DNA of 64,000 nucleotides. Source: Streptococcus mitis SK564 (GTDB lineage: Bacteria; Bacillota; Bacilli; Lactobacillales; Streptococcaceae). Under the pieces are notes generated by a model. That model was not told the DNA's origin. It saw only the letters and a program-made list of their open reading frames with translations, and made no database searches. This document shows, one piece after another, positions 9,673 to 19,323 of the stretch. The DNA lies in assembly GCF_000148525.1 (NCBI RefSeq), contig NZ_AEDU01000008.1:62001-126000 (forward strand). The letters are read 5' to 3'. The first letter of the stretch is position 1. Each line of letters starts with the position of its first letter. The position numbers and the translations under genes are program-made.

Positions 9673-10510
9673 CGAGGTCTTCCAATGTATCTAAGGTATA
9701 GTTACCGAGTTTGCCGTCGCGGACTTCCTTCACGAAGAGACTGTAAAAACGGTCATAGTCATCACGGAAACCGAGGGCACGGGTCATGTCCATAATAATA
9801 ACAGGCGCTTCTTCTTCAATTTTCATTTGTTTGAAGCGTTCGGCCAGCTTTTCTGGATAATGTTCTTTGAAATAATTGAGGCCAAAAATAGTTACCTCAT
9901 CCATAGGAAGCAACTGGTCTTTGATAGCTCCAGTCAAGGCCAACTTAAGAGCTACAGTTTCATCCTCAAACTTAGGCCAAAGAATCCCCGGTGTATCCAA
10001 GATTTCAAGGTCTTTATTTGTTTTGAGCCATTGTTGCCCCTTGGTAACCCCTGGTTTATTGCCGACAACGGCAATTTTCTTACCAGCTAAACGGTTCATG
10101 AGAGTGGATTTACCAGCATTTGGAATTCCAATAATCATGGTACGCAAGGTTTCAATCTTGATACCACGTTCTTTCTGACGAGCAATCTTATTCGCCATGA
10201 GCTTTTTAGCAGCATCGGTTACAACTTTTACAGTCACTTGCTCTTTGGAGTTGATAGCTAGCGTCTGGATTCCTTGTGATTCAAAATACTGACGCCATTC
10301 CTTGGTCATTGCTGGGTCAGCCAAGTCTGCCTTGTTTAAAATCAAGAGTTTTGGTTTGTCACCGACAATTTTGGTCAACATAGGATTTTGACTAGATAGA
10401 GGTAAGCGTGCATCCACCAAAATCGTTACAAAATCAACAAATTTTAAATTTTCCTGCACCTGTCGACGCGCTTTAGACATGTGACCAGGAAACCATTGAA
10501 TAGTAGCCAT
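9659..10510 (-). CDS. ylqF: Ribosome biogenesis GTPase YlqF/RbgA
   Basis: A circularly permuted GTPase that helps assemble the 50S subunit. NKAD (G4) comes before GIPNAGKST (G1), and DTPG (G3) follows, the order that defines this family. It starts [11 protein letters not shown], with an HxxxAxR-like element at HMSKARR. The ATG at 10510 was preferred to the TTG at 10534 because homologues begin with this sequence and a purine-rich site (AAAGGA) lies upstream. First gene of a ylqF-rnhB-clc cluster. Confidence 0.95.
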   Translation of the reverse strand: MATIQWFPGHMSKARRQVQENLKFVDFVTILVDARLPLSSQNPMLTKIVGDKPKLLILNKADLADPAMTKEWRQYFESQGIQTLAINSKEQVTVKVVTDAAKKLMANKIARQKERGIKIETLRTMIIGIPNAGKSTLMNRLAGKKIAVVGNKPGVTKGQQWLKTNKDLEILDTPGILWPKFEDETVALKLALTGAIKDQLLPMDEVTIFGLNYFKEHYPEKLAERFKQMKIEEEAPVIIMDMTRALGFRDDYDRFYSLFVKEVRDGKLGNYTLDTLEDLDGDD

Positions 10511-10534
10511 TGAGTTTTTTTCCTTTCGTAGCAA

Positions 10535-10849
10535 GGGTTTAGATCCCCTATTTTATTTTAGTATCGTTTGAACATAGAGAGTTTTCAAATGAATGGTGTT
10601 CAAACAGTTCTTATTTAATTATATAGAAATCTACTTTATATTATATCATGCCTTCTCTATTTTGTCCGATGATAGCCCTTCAAGCTCCCTGAATAGAAAA
10701 AGCGATTCTATAATATTTGTAGTGGGTAAATCCCCTATAGATATTATGAAGCCTATTTTGTTGTAGAAAAAGTTCCATAGAAAAAATCATATGGAAACAT
10801 TACTTTTTATCATAAAACTACTCGACATTAAAGAATCAAATATCAAAAA
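10535..10849. other. Intergenic, no gene seen
   Basis: AT-rich spacer. A TATAAT-like box near 10640-10650 on the minus strand could serve ylqF. A 9-bp inverted pair GTTTGAACA/TGTTCAAAC (10566-10574, 10597-10605) with a 22-base spacer is present; its role is unknown. Nothing coding is supported. Confidence 0.4.
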
Positions 10850-10874
10850 AGAAAGGACGAAATGTGTCCTTTCT
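10850..10874 (-). terminator. Terminator downstream of the alpha/beta hydrolase gene
   Basis: A perfect 9-bp stem (AGAAAGGAC/GTCCTTTCT) with a 7-base loop, followed on the minus strand by TTTTTT. It lies about 125 bases past the hydrolase stop. Confidence 0.75.
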
Positions 10875-11000
10875 AGATTTTAGCTGACTTCAACCTACTA
10901 CAGTTGACAAAGAGCCCAAATTAATTTGATATTCCTAATCAATTTGTTCATATCTTATTCCAACCAACTATATATTAATTATGATGATTTATTCAATATC

Positions 11001-11717
11001 CTAGTGAGAATAAGAGAACCACTCATTAATTAGACTAGCGATTTCTTTAGGTGCTTCAGTATAAAGCTCATGACCAAAGTTCTCTAGAAGAATAGTATCA
11101 AAATAGTCTGGCAATTCTTTTAGGGCTTCCTCTATCCATGTAGCTTCATTAGGATAGCGAGGACTAATAAACAAGGTATCTCCCACTTCTCTCTTAAAAG
11201 CTTGTATTTTCCTCCGTAGGCGGAGGATCGCTTCTATATTTTCATAATTTATAGCCAACCCATATCTATTATACTCAACATTCCAGTCATAGGACTGTCT
11301 TACAGCTTCCTCCATATTTTCTGACCAATGTTTTGATTCGGATTTTTCTTTGGAAATAAGAAGATTTAAGTCCGAGACGACTTGAGATTCAATATAATTT
11401 TTAGTTTCCTCTAACTCTGTATCTAAAGGTAAAATCTTATCTAAATCTAGATAGCCCCCATCCAAAAGAATCAATTTCTTCACTTCTTGAAATTCCGATG
11501 CGAGATAACGAGCCAAATCTCCTCCAAGAGAATGGCCTATCAGACAGATAGATTCTTCCTCTTCTATCGATTTTTTAAACCATGATTTCAATTCTGTTTC
11601 ATCTCGAAGATGCTTTTCATATGGATTCAGAAAACAGACCTGCGAATCTAGTTCTTGAAGAAAATCCTTGCTATGATAGATATTACTTCCCAGACCGCCA
11701 ATAAAAAATGTCCTCAT
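11001..11717 (-). CDS. Alpha/beta hydrolase (RBBP9/YdeN-like)
   Basis: A 238-residue serine hydrolase without a signal peptide. The nucleophile elbow GHSLGGD is near residue 62, a late acidic stretch precedes the likely catalytic His in ENFGHELYTE (near residue 215), and the N-terminal FIGGLGS resembles an oxyanion-hole strand. The substrate is unknown. It begins 4 bases after the 103-residue ORF at 11722-12033, so the pair is probably co-translated. Confidence 0.75.
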   Translation of the reverse strand: MRTFFIGGLGSNIYHSKDFLQELDSQVCFLNPYEKHLRDETELKSWFKKSIEEEESICLIGHSLGGDLARYLASEFQEVKKLILLDGGYLDLDKILPLDTELEETKNYIESQVVSDLNLLISKEKSESKHWSENMEEAVRQSYDWNVEYNRYGLAINYENIEAILRLRRKIQAFKREVGDTLFISPRYPNEATWIEEALKELPDYFDTILLENFGHELYTEAPKEIASLINEWFSYSH

Positions 11718-11721
11718 CCAA

Positions 11722-12033
11722 TTACTTAATGCTATGCTTATTCATCTTTTGTTCAAAGATAGTCGTGATAATCTGACGCAATTCTTCTCGTTCTTTTTCT
11801 GGTATTTCATCACTTGTTTGAGCTGCAGCGTAGAGTTCAGGGTGTTCAATTGAAATGCGTTTAATCGTACGTGTCGTAGCATGTTTTCTGACAAAAAACG
11901 GGATTCGCTTAATCAAGTCTTGTGGTACTAGCGCAAGAATCTTCTCAGCAGTTTCCTTGTCACTAATCTTAGACGTAGTCAGCCCCTTCTTAATCATTTC
12001 CTGTTCTTTTTCTGTAAAATCTTTTAATTCCAT
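11722..12033 (-). CDS. Conserved hypothetical protein
   Basis: A 103-residue, charged, predominantly helical protein with no membrane segment. I do not recognise the family. The ATG at 12033 has GGAGG 9 bases upstream, supporting real translation. It heads a two-gene unit with the alpha/beta hydrolase that follows 4 bases later, so the two may act together; nothing further can be inferred. Confidence 0.65.
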   Translation of the reverse strand: MELKDFTEKEQEMIKKGLTTSKISDKETAEKILALVPQDLIKRIPFFVRKHATTRTIKRISIEHPELYAAAQTSDEIPEKEREELRQIITTIFEQKMNKHSIK

Positions 12034-12152
12034 TCGATAAATCCTCCTATTTTCTTTACCTTAAATTATATACCAATTGTAGCAAGACGACAAATAGTCT
12101 GTTTGTAAAATGTTCTCTATACTACAATTTTCCTGTCACTCTTAATTGCTCT

Positions 12153-13895
12153 TTAATGAAAAATCACAAATCCATTTGAAGAGATGACAAGCTGATTCTC
12201 CAATTCTTGGCAATTGCTTGCTAGTGCTACTGCTTCTTTCTCTACAATACAATCTTCTGTTGATTGGTTAAAGATTGCTTTAAGGACCCGTCCTTCGTAT
12301 ATCCATTCCAGAGCTACTAGATCAGGTTTGATTTCTTGAAGGCTATACTTGCCATGCGAAATGATTGCTGACGCGTATTTGCGAATCTTAATCAGCCTCT
12401 TCATGAAATTCAGCATATCATTGTCACTTGATACGCGTTCCCAAGGCATACAACGTCGACAATCTGGGTCTGGTCCTCCGGTCAAGGCTAGCTCTGTTCC
12501 GTAATAAATGCAGGGTGTTCCTTTTTGTAAAAAGAGAAAGGCTAGGGCTGATTTGACAAGTTGAACGTCTTCATTTGCCGTCCATAAAATACGTTCTGTA
12601 TCATGCGAATCTAGAAGATTAAACATCACTTCTGAAATCTGCTGCTTGTAATACATAGACTGGCTATTGATTTCATCGATGAATTGGTCTGTCTTCTTAA
12701 TTCCTCGTAAAAAATACTCCTTGATACTATCAGATAACGGATAGTTCATGACAGCATGGAACTCATCTCCATTTAGCCATGGCTGAGCCGTATGCCAGAC
12801 TTCTCCTAAAATATAAAGATCAGGCTTTTTAGCTAAAACTGCCTTGCGAAAATCCTTCCAAAACTGATGGTCAATCTCATTAGCCACATCCAAACGCCAA
12901 GCATCAATATCAAACTCTTCAATCCAATAAGTCGCAACCTTTAAAAGATAGTCCTTAACCTCTGAATTGGCCGTATTTAGCTTAGGCATATAATCCTCGA
13001 AACAAAAAGCATGATAGGGTAAATCCCTCTTATTGGCTAGTTTTTCAGTCGTCACTGGGAATTGTTGGATATGGAACCAATCCTTATAAGCAGACTCCTC
13101 ACCATTTTTGACAACATCTTGCCATTGAGGAGATTGCGAACCAATATGATTAAATACAGCATCCAGCATGATTTTCATGCCACGCTGATGCGCTTGCTTC
13201 ACCAGTTCCCGAAAGGTCTCCTTGTCTCCAAAATGACGGTCAATTTCAAAGTAATCCGCCGTATTGTATTTATGATTGCTCGTAGATTCAAAGATAGGAC
13301 AAAGATAAAGCCCAGTAATTCCCAAGTCTTGCAAGTAATCCAGATGGTCAATAATCCCCTGTAAATCACCACCAAAGAAATCATCACTCTGGGGTGTGAT
13401 AGAGGAATCCCAGTCTAAAGTCCCATCTGGGTTTAATCGAGCATTTCCATTAGCAAATCTCTCAGGAAATATCTGATACCATACCGTATTTGAAACCCAG
13501 TCAGGAACCTGGCATGCATCAATCTCATGAAGATAGGGCAACTTAAATCCATTTCCAATAGCATGAATATTTTCTAGAGAATTGTCCACACACCCTTTAT
13601 CACCATACAAAATACTTTGACCTTTTGTATCCTTGAGTTCAAAGAGATACTGGATACGTGCAAAGTCGACGGACACTTCAACCTGCCAATAGTCAAATAA
13701 GGCATCAGAAGTTATCTTGGCCATTTGCTTTGTATCCTGATAAAACTCCTCCATAAAGATAAAAGGGTCCCCGTAATGCAAGTTAATGCTTTCAATGTCC
13801 CTTTTCTTAGTTCGAATCCGAATATGGAGTTTCTTATCTCTGTAAAGATAGGCATACTCCGACTCAGGCCTATGGTAAATAGCGCTTAATTCCAT
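12153..13895 (-). CDS. Neopullulanase/cyclomaltodextrinase-like alpha-glycosidase (GH13)
   Basis: A 580-residue GH13 enzyme of the neopullulanase/maltogenic amylase type. An N-terminal beta domain (about 1-115) precedes the TIM barrel. Motifs: DAVFNH, the nucleophile Asp in AWRLDVANE, the acid/base Glu in LGEVWH and the transition-state Asp in LDSHDTER. It lacks a signal peptide, so it acts inside the cell on imported maltodextrins. The ATG at 13895 was preferred to a TTG one codon earlier on ribosome-site spacing. A CcpA/MalR-like palindrome overlaps the promoter. Confidence 0.9.
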   Translation of the reverse strand: MELSAIYHRPESEYAYLYRDKKLHIRIRTKKRDIESINLHYGDPFIFMEEFYQDTKQMAKITSDALFDYWQVEVSVDFARIQYLFELKDTKGQSILYGDKGCVDNSLENIHAIGNGFKLPYLHEIDACQVPDWVSNTVWYQIFPERFANGNARLNPDGTLDWDSSITPQSDDFFGGDLQGIIDHLDYLQDLGITGLYLCPIFESTSNHKYNTADYFEIDRHFGDKETFRELVKQAHQRGMKIMLDAVFNHIGSQSPQWQDVVKNGEESAYKDWFHIQQFPVTTEKLANKRDLPYHAFCFEDYMPKLNTANSEVKDYLLKVATYWIEEFDIDAWRLDVANEIDHQFWKDFRKAVLAKKPDLYILGEVWHTAQPWLNGDEFHAVMNYPLSDSIKEYFLRGIKKTDQFIDEINSQSMYYKQQISEVMFNLLDSHDTERILWTANEDVQLVKSALAFLFLQKGTPCIYYGTELALTGGPDPDCRRCMPWERVSSDNDMLNFMKRLIKIRKYASAIISHGKYSLQEIKPDLVALEWIYEGRVLKAIFNQSTEDCIVEKEAVALASNCQELENQLVISSNGFVIFH

Positions 13896-13928
13896 CAATT
13901 TGTCTCCTTAAGTTCTAATTCAAATTTT

Positions 13929-13962
13929 ACGCAAACGTTTTCATAATTGTGATTCTAGTATA
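13929..13962 (-). promoter_or_regulatory. Promoter with cre/MalR-like operator for the GH13 gene
   Basis: Minus-strand TATACT (13957-13962) is followed by TGAAAACGTTTGCGT (13929-13943), which fits the catabolite-responsive (cre) or MalR palindrome AAACGTTT core. Its place at the transcription start suits repression by a LacI-family protein, in keeping with a maltodextrin enzyme. Confidence 0.7.
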
Positions 13963-14068
13963 CTACTTTCGTATTTTATTTGCAAGGTTTGTCCATAGTT
14001 TCGAATGGTTTGATTCTATAAATAAAAAAGCAGCCAGTCTTACAACTTGCTACTTTCCAAATGATGAT

Positions 14069-14560
14069 TTACAAATGTCTTTCCAGCCACTCAATTTTTT
14101 TAAAATCCTTATTGTTATTGTGCTCATTTCGATAAGAATCTTGGGAAGAAGCCTTGTAAATACTTAAAAACTGTTCTAGATTTGGAATGCGAAAAGTGAT
14201 GTTTTCGAGATGAATCAATTCTATATCCGATTCCGAAACTCCTGCAAAATCAGGTAAAGAATTGATACTTCCGAATTCAACACTCAGACCATCTTTTTGG
14301 AATTCATGCTCATGAATATCTATTAAGGCATAATCTAAGTGTTTCATCACTTTCATTATCTTGTCCCACTCATAAATTCTGAGATGATCAGGTGCTTCCC
14401 AACCTCTAGGGTCACCAGGCACATGAATGTCAATGTCAGACGGCCCCCATTCTTCATTTGATCGGTATTCAAACCCCAAAGACCCCATGAGCGTCGGAGT
14501 GATTCCGACTTGGTTTAAATGAGAACAAATTGTTTGAAATTCATCAAATAGAGAATTCAT
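14069..14560 (-). CDS. Nucleotidyltransferase-fold hypothetical protein
   Basis: 163 residues. LMGSLGFEYR followed by SDIDIHV gives the Gly-Ser and DxD pattern of the nucleotidyltransferase fold, near residues 25-47; a third acidic residue may come from the LSVEFGS segment. This is a fold-level inference: homologues are often labelled otherwise. The start ATG at 14560 has GGAGGAGGA just ahead. It lies between the GH13 gene and the lipid kinase gene on the same strand. Confidence 0.6.
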   Translation of the reverse strand: MNSLFDEFQTICSHLNQVGITPTLMGSLGFEYRSNEEWGPSDIDIHVPGDPRGWEAPDHLRIYEWDKIMKVMKHLDYALIDIHEHEFQKDGLSVEFGSINSLPDFAGVSESDIELIHLENITFRIPNLEQFLSIYKASSQDSYRNEHNNNKDFKKIEWLERHL

Positions 14561-14623
14561 TCCTCCTCCAATCGTTGATATAGAACTTAATTTCGTTGTG
14601 AATAATAAACTAATTTTTACCTT

Positions 14624-15505
14624 CTACTCTTTCGGTTTTGAAAATACTTCTACTCGCTGAGCTAGGACTTTGATTTCTACAGGTAGGTTATCCGATTTAT
14701 CGCCGTCAACATCTGACTCCAATTCACTATCTGAAGAAATCTTAATATTACGCGCTCTTATATACTCAATATTATCATTTGCGACAACATCCCCTTTCAA
14801 TAAATCAGGAATGACTGATAATTTGGAGAATAGAGACGCATCTTTTAAAATCAAAATATTGGCATAGCCGTCTTTGTTTTCTTCAAAGATTTTCTTATCA
14901 GCGAAGTAATTTGTCAAGAGAACCAAAACATGGCTAGCTTCACCAACATAATTTCCATTTTCTGTCTCAACCTTAATGTTAAAGACCTGATCCGTCATGA
15001 CAGACTTCATGGTATTTACAGCATAGGCTAAAATACCGAATTTTGTCTTGTCCTCGATTTCAACATTGTGAATCGCTTCAGGAAGAGAACCGATACTAAA
15101 GATATAACCAAAATAATTGTTATTCGCTTTTCCGATATCAATCTTATTGGTTAGATTAAAATCGAGTTCATCAATCGCGCCATCGATGTCTTGATTAATT
15201 TCCAACAGTTTTGTAATGAGGTTACCCGTCCCACCAGGGATAATCCCTAACTTAGGAATGTAGTCTCTTTCAGCAATACCGGAAATGACTTCATTTACAG
15301 TCCCATCACCACCAAACACAACCACTGCATCGTACTTCTCACGAGACGCTTCTTCAGCAAAATGTGTTGCATCAAGCGCTTTTTCAGTAATTTTGGTTTC
15401 CACGTGCTCAAAGTATTCTTTGGCTTTATTCTCCAGTTTTTCTTTATAATCCAAAGCCTTTTCCCCACCAGAAGTAGGGTTGATAATTACCATTGCTTTT
15501 TTCAT
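14624..15505 (-). CDS. Diacylglycerol/lipid kinase family protein
   Basis: A 293-residue member of the DagK/YegS/BmrU family. The ATP-binding signature VVFGGDGTVNEV is near residue 63, followed by GIIPGGTGN. It should phosphorylate diacylglycerol or a related lipid at the membrane, feeding phospholipid recycling. The length is normal and AAGGAG precedes the ATG. The exact lipid substrate cannot be set from sequence. Confidence 0.88.
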   Translation of the reverse strand: MKKAMVIINPTSGGEKALDYKEKLENKAKEYFEHVETKITEKALDATHFAEEASREKYDAVVVFGGDGTVNEVISGIAERDYIPKLGIIPGGTGNLITKLLEINQDIDGAIDELDFNLTNKIDIGKANNNYFGYIFSIGSLPEAIHNVEIEDKTKFGILAYAVNTMKSVMTDQVFNIKVETENGNYVGEASHVLVLLTNYFADKKIFEENKDGYANILILKDASLFSKLSVIPDLLKGDVVANDNIEYIRARNIKISSDSELESDVDGDKSDNLPVEIKVLAQRVEVFSKPKE

Positions 15506-15615
15506 TAATTTCTCCTTAATATTCGATAGAAATGGTTATATTTCATCATACGCATCTAACTATACCCTCATTATACAATGAAAATATAGAAAAGAGAAAT
15601 ATGACGTACTGGAAA

Positions 15616-16470
15616 TTAATATGATTTTATTCTATTTTCCCATCGCATAACTACAGCCTTTAAGGGTTCATCCAAGTAAGAAAATGCTTTATCCTTTATC
15701 CAACCAGGGATACCGTAAGCTGCCTCTGCTATGCTGCCAGTTATTGCAGCAAGTGTATCACTATCGCCACCAAGTGAGATGGCATTTCTTATCGCATCTT
15801 CGAAGTCTCTACTCTCAAGAAAGGCAATAATGGCTTGAGGGACAGTTTCTTGACATGTTTCGTTAAAACGATAGTTAGGGCGGATTTCATCTAAAGTTTG
15901 AGATAGATTGTAGCCGTATGTCTTCTCTATATAATCCTTAATCCGTCTTTTACACTCTGTAGGATTGTCGTTAATTGGTTGCTCGTATTCTCTACAATAA
16001 CCACCAAAGTAAAAACGACTCAGAAAGATAGCATCAGCTGTAGCCATAGCGCCTTTGACACCTTCTGGATGATTATGAGTTACCTCTGCAGAAAGACTCG
16101 CAAGTCCTCTAGACGATGGCCACGTACCGGTTCTCTCATAGACATCACAGTCCATGACCCAAGCACATGGAGAAACACGCATAGCTGATCCATTCCCAAA
16201 GCTATTATAAGGATCACGGTTATCGCTCTTTAGCCATGCATTAAACCGAGCACCATAATCAGCATCAGGATACATTCTACCATATTTCTTCATAGCATCA
16301 ATGAAGTCGTCTTTTTGTCCCCCATTCATAATCGCCTCTGCAACGGCACAGGTCATAACCGTATCATCTGTGAAAAAACAATCATCACGAAATAATGGAA
16401 AGTCTTTCGTTTTAATGTTGTCCCATTCATAAACCGAACCTACAATGTCTCCAACTATTGCTCCTAGCAT
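15616..16470 (-). CDS. ADP-ribosylglycohydrolase (DraG-like)
   Basis: 284 residues of the ADP-ribosylglycohydrolase family. It starts MLGAIVGDIVGSVYEW and has FFTDDTVMT (metal-binding Thr-Asp-Asp) near residue 35 and the C-terminal LGGDSDTLAAITG motif, which together bind the two Mg ions. It would remove ADP-ribose from a protein or small molecule; no partner ADP-ribosyltransferase is visible nearby. AAGGAGG precedes the start. It ends 12 bases from the next hydrolase. Confidence 0.9.
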   Translation of the reverse strand: MLGAIVGDIVGSVYEWDNIKTKDFPLFRDDCFFTDDTVMTCAVAEAIMNGGQKDDFIDAMKKYGRMYPDADYGARFNAWLKSDNRDPYNSFGNGSAMRVSPCAWVMDCDVYERTGTWPSSRGLASLSAEVTHNHPEGVKGAMATADAIFLSRFYFGGYCREYEQPINDNPTECKRRIKDYIEKTYGYNLSQTLDEIRPNYRFNETCQETVPQAIIAFLESRDFEDAIRNAISLGGDSDTLAAITGSIAEAAYGIPGWIKDKAFSYLDEPLKAVVMRWENRIKSY

Positions 16471-16481
16471 CAGATTCCTCC

Positions 16482-17288
16482 TTATGATATATCAGATTTA
16501 TTACACATTTCCAATGAATCACACTTTAAAAATGGTACCACCAAATCAATCCACTCTTGAGGTAGATAAGCTGATAAATAGCCGTGGTTATAGCCCTTAG
16601 CTTCATACAAGATCGTGTTTGGATGTAGTTGTTGAAATAATTTCGCTGATGCTTTCACACAGTTCAATTCTTTTTCACCATAAATATAAAGAACCTGTGC
16701 CTTATTAGCAGAAATCGTATCCTTTAGCTTGTAATGCCCCATATAGGTTTTGTAAATGGTAACCAATGTTTTGATAGGCGTCCTTGGCAGATCCTCCAAA
16801 TAATAAGCTTTTATTTCCTCTGGATAAGCCAGTTTAGGATAGAGTTTGTTCATCATGCTTAACTGAAGTTTACAAGAGAATTTACTAAACATCAGTTTGC
16901 CAAATAGACGTATCAGAAAAATGCTGACTTTAGCTAAGCTTGGTTGAGGAATACAGAGACTTCCGTCTATGATGGTCTTCTCAGCAATTTCGCTATCTAA
17001 GGACAAAAGCTCCATAGCAATTTGACCACCAAGTGAAACACCACCAATCGCAAACAACTTCCCGCCACAGTGTTCTTTGATATAGTCTAGGATCTCCAAA
17101 GCAGAATCTTCCGTAGAAACATAATCAAGTTTATATTCCTCTCCGTGACCATTCAAAGTAGGTAAAATAACACGGTATTCTTCTGATAAGATCCGTGCTT
17201 GGCGAAGATAATTCCACCAAGAACTGCCACCGCCATGTATCAGCAAGATAGAAGGCAAATTATTATCACCAAATTCATGGAATTTCAT
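16482..17288 (-). CDS. Alpha/beta hydrolase
   Basis: 268 residues from the ATG at 17288, chosen because AAGGAG lies 7 bases upstream; a 16-codon extension to 17336 has no such site. ILLIHGGGSSWW is the oxyanion strand, GGVSLGGQIA the nucleophile elbow, and GYNHGYLS near the end supplies the likely His. A helical cap lies in the middle. The substrate is unknown. It runs into the ADP-ribosylglycohydrolase gene 11 bases downstream, so the two probably form an operon. Confidence 0.8.
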   Translation of the reverse strand: MKFHEFGDNNLPSILLIHGGGSSWWNYLRQARILSEEYRVILPTLNGHGEEYKLDYVSTEDSALEILDYIKEHCGGKLFAIGGVSLGGQIAMELLSLDSEIAEKTIIDGSLCIPQPSLAKVSIFLIRLFGKLMFSKFSCKLQLSMMNKLYPKLAYPEEIKAYYLEDLPRTPIKTLVTIYKTYMGHYKLKDTISANKAQVLYIYGEKELNCVKASAKLFQQLHPNTILYEAKGYNHGYLSAYLPQEWIDLVVPFLKCDSLEMCNKSDIS

Positions 17289-17337
17289 ATTAAAACTCCT
17301 TACTGTAGAACTATTACTAGATAAATACTTGTTCAAT

Positions 17338-17365
17338 CAGCTCGTACAAGCAGTGATGCCTCATC
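17338..17365 (-). repeat. Fragment R0 of the rlmCD 3'-end repeat
   Basis: 20 bases (17338-17357) are identical to 18460-18479, part of the rlmCD-like 3' end at R1. The core that should follow is degenerate (GATGAGGC in place of GTTGAGGCGG, read on minus). It is probably the oldest, decayed boundary of the island and lies just upstream of the alpha/beta hydrolase start. Confidence 0.55.
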
Positions 17366-17441
17366 AAACAGAAAATCTCTAACATTGATTATCTAGATAG
17401 ACCACTCGTTACTTTCAATAAAGGATATCCTGATCTAAATT

Positions 17442-18185
17442 TTAAAATGTTGTTTCCTTACTAATTCTATTACTAGCCAATATTGTATAAATTAAATAAG
17501 CAATAAAAATGATAATAAAAATAACATTAATTTTTAACACAAAATAGAGATTTAACAAATTTGCGAACGCATGAAATAATATACAGTATCCCACAGATTT
17601 CGTTTGACGGTAAAGAAGCCCTAAAACAAAACTTAAAAATAATGTATATATAAAAAATAAAATAAAAGGAAATCCTTGATGACTTTCTCCAACTATAAAC
17701 CATAAAGGTAGATGCCAAATCCCCCAAATTGATCCTACAATCAAATTAGATTGCCAATATGTATATTTTTTATCAAGTAATGGTTGTAATATTCCTCTCC
17801 ATCCTAATTCTTCATGTCCACCACCAAAAAAAATTAATTGAATAAAGAATAGTGGCATTAGATAAATGGATACTCCATTTAATTCTAAGGAAGATACAGA
17901 AAATAGTATCAAAATTGCTAACAAATGAATAATGAAATAAATACTACTATTTTTTCTTTTATTAAATACAAAATGTTTAAATTTTATATTATTCCTTTTC
18001 AAATAAAAGCCACTAGCAATAGCTGGTCCAAGTGCACCTACTATATGTAATGTTCTTCCTATAATTGTTTCTAATCCAAAGATATGAGATTGCGTAAAGA
18101 TGGCAAGAATCCCCCAAGCTATATAAGTAATTCCAAATGTACAATAAAGATAATTTTTTAAATTCTTTTTGTCAATTTCTGTCAT
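17442..18185 (-). CDS. CPBP-family intramembrane metalloprotease
   Basis: 247 residues with about seven hydrophobic segments. The CPBP (Abi) motifs are in order: EELGWRG (EExxxR), then HLPLWF, then FHAFANL, supplying the membrane Glu and His residues. The family includes CAAX-type proteases and bacteriocin-immunity proteins; its substrate here is unknown. The gene is strikingly AT-rich next to its neighbours and lies between repeats R0 and R1, so it is probably acquired. Confidence 0.85.
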   Translation of the reverse strand: MTEIDKKNLKNYLYCTFGITYIAWGILAIFTQSHIFGLETIIGRTLHIVGALGPAIASGFYLKRNNIKFKHFVFNKRKNSSIYFIIHLLAILILFSVSSLELNGVSIYLMPLFFIQLIFFGGGHEELGWRGILQPLLDKKYTYWQSNLIVGSIWGIWHLPLWFIVGESHQGFPFILFFIYTLFLSFVLGLLYRQTKSVGYCILFHAFANLLNLYFVLKINVIFIIIFIAYLIYTILASNRISKETTF

Positions 18186-18285
18186 TTTATCTTCCTAATC
18201 CTGATTATTCTATGAATAATATTTTTTTACTGCTTCTTAGTTGCTGTCGATTATAACTACCTATATTCTATCACAAAAACACAAA

Positions 18286-18309
18286 AAAAGCCTTACAATC
18301 AAGGCTTTT
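18286..18309 (-). terminator. Terminator of the R1 structured-RNA unit
   Basis: A perfect 9-bp stem (AAAAGCCTT/AAGGCTTTT), 6-base loop, with further Ts on the minus strand. Close relatives lie at 23144-23165 and 28537-28560. Confidence 0.8.
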
Positions 18310-18330
18310 CATTATTAATTCATACCAAGC

Positions 18331-18493
18331 TTTCTAGGCTTTTACGAGCAGAGCAACACACTCGGCGGTTCGCTGTTGCCGTATCGTTTCGTCGTAAACT
18401 CCTTACTCTACGACATCTATCGCATGGGCGGAACATCTCCTTCTACTACGCTGATGCCTCAGCTCGTACAAGCAGTGATACCGCCTCAACGTG
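18331..18493 (-). ncRNA. Candidate structured RNA with rlmCD 3'-end core (R1/H1)
   Basis: On the minus strand it starts with codons for [15 protein letters not shown] and a stop, the C-terminal end of a RumA/RlmCD-type methyltransferase, with a stop codon a few residues upstream. It continues with CCGCCCATGCGATAG, a hairpin GTCGTA/TACGAC and a ~40-nt segment that also occurs at 23187-23350, then a terminator. GGCGG of the core can pair with CCGCC. The variable hairpin keeps its pairing but not its sequence in the other copy, which suggests RNA structure. Function unknown. Confidence 0.55.
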
Positions 18494-18548
18494 TGCTGAG
18501 AGCTTTCTTCTATACTAATAGACGAAAGGGTGTGAAAATGATTTTTAA

Positions 18549-18979
18549 ATGATACTGTGGAACGGAACAGTAGCCCTAGTATTGACTACTGTCGTTTCTA
18601 TTCATATTGGCTATTCTAGGACTGAGATGAAAAAATCTATAAATGCTCAGAATAAAATTGAACCCGCAAATCTCCCCAAAACAATGGTGAGTCATGTACT
18701 TGTATTATTCCGAAAAAATACACCTCTGGTGCAGTGAGACAAATTGGTGTATCTTATAGTGGCTTCGTAGATGAAAGCTATACTCTACTATCACTCTTTG
18801 ATGATGTAGAACAAATTGAAAAAGATAATAGACTTCAGACAGCTATTGATGTTGTCAGAGAACAGTTTGGTTTTTTAGCCATACAAAAAGGAACCGTCCT
18901 AACTGAAGGTTCCAGAAATATTGAACGCAGTAAACTTATCGGTGGTCATTCCACGGGTGGATTGGAGGGATTAAAATGA
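18549..18979 (+). pseudogene. UmuC/MucB-like Y-family polymerase, C-terminal remnant of Mega
   Basis: Two adjacent frames encode one homologous stretch. The first has SIHIGYSRTEMKKSINAQNK, and after a frameshift the second has RQIGVSYSGFVDE through RSKLIGGHSTGGLEGLK, the C-terminal part of UmuC-type error-prone polymerases carried by Tn5252 and Mega. The break falls in a run of six A's (18713-18718); one more A would restore the frame. The N-terminal palm/finger part is absent. Non-functional. Confidence 0.8.
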
Positions 18980-19311
18980 AACAAGAAAAAAATACAGTAC
19001 AATTTTCAGAAATCCGTAGCAAAGGATGTAATGATATTGAAATGCTTGAAAGATTTTTACATGGAATCGTTGAAACAGCAACTTCAAAACTTCGTCAGAG
19101 AAAACTCAAAACAACTGAAATATCGATACGACTAGTACATGCTAAATCTGAAAACCGATTACCATTGGAATTTACATTTAGCATTAAGCCAACAAGCTCA
19201 TCTGTGATAATCTATACTGAGGTAATCAATCGCTTTAAAGAATGTTACACAGGTGGGGGAATTCAAGGTTTTACGATTCAATTTGATAAAAATACCCTTG
19301 CCTCTGCATAG
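18976..19311 (+). CDS. Mega/Tn5252-type conserved ORF
   Basis: A 111-residue protein whose ATG overlaps the end of the umuC remnant by 4 bases, the arrangement found in Mega and Tn5252 SOS modules. No enzymatic motif is seen. It probably belonged to the umuC operon, whose first gene is now broken; it may still be translated because the coupling region is intact. Confidence 0.7.
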   Translation: MKQEKNTVQFSEIRSKGCNDIEMLERFLHGIVETATSKLRQRKLKTTEISIRLVHAKSENRLPLEFTFSIKPTSSSVIIYTEVINRFKECYTGGGIQGFTIQFDKNTLASA

Positions 19312-19323
19312 AAAGGATTTGAT

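Noticed and set aside
10566-10605. 9-bp inverted repeat GTTTGAACA/TGTTCAAAC as an operator
   Set aside because: The 22-base spacer and lack of a promoter beside it or a second copy give no support for a role.
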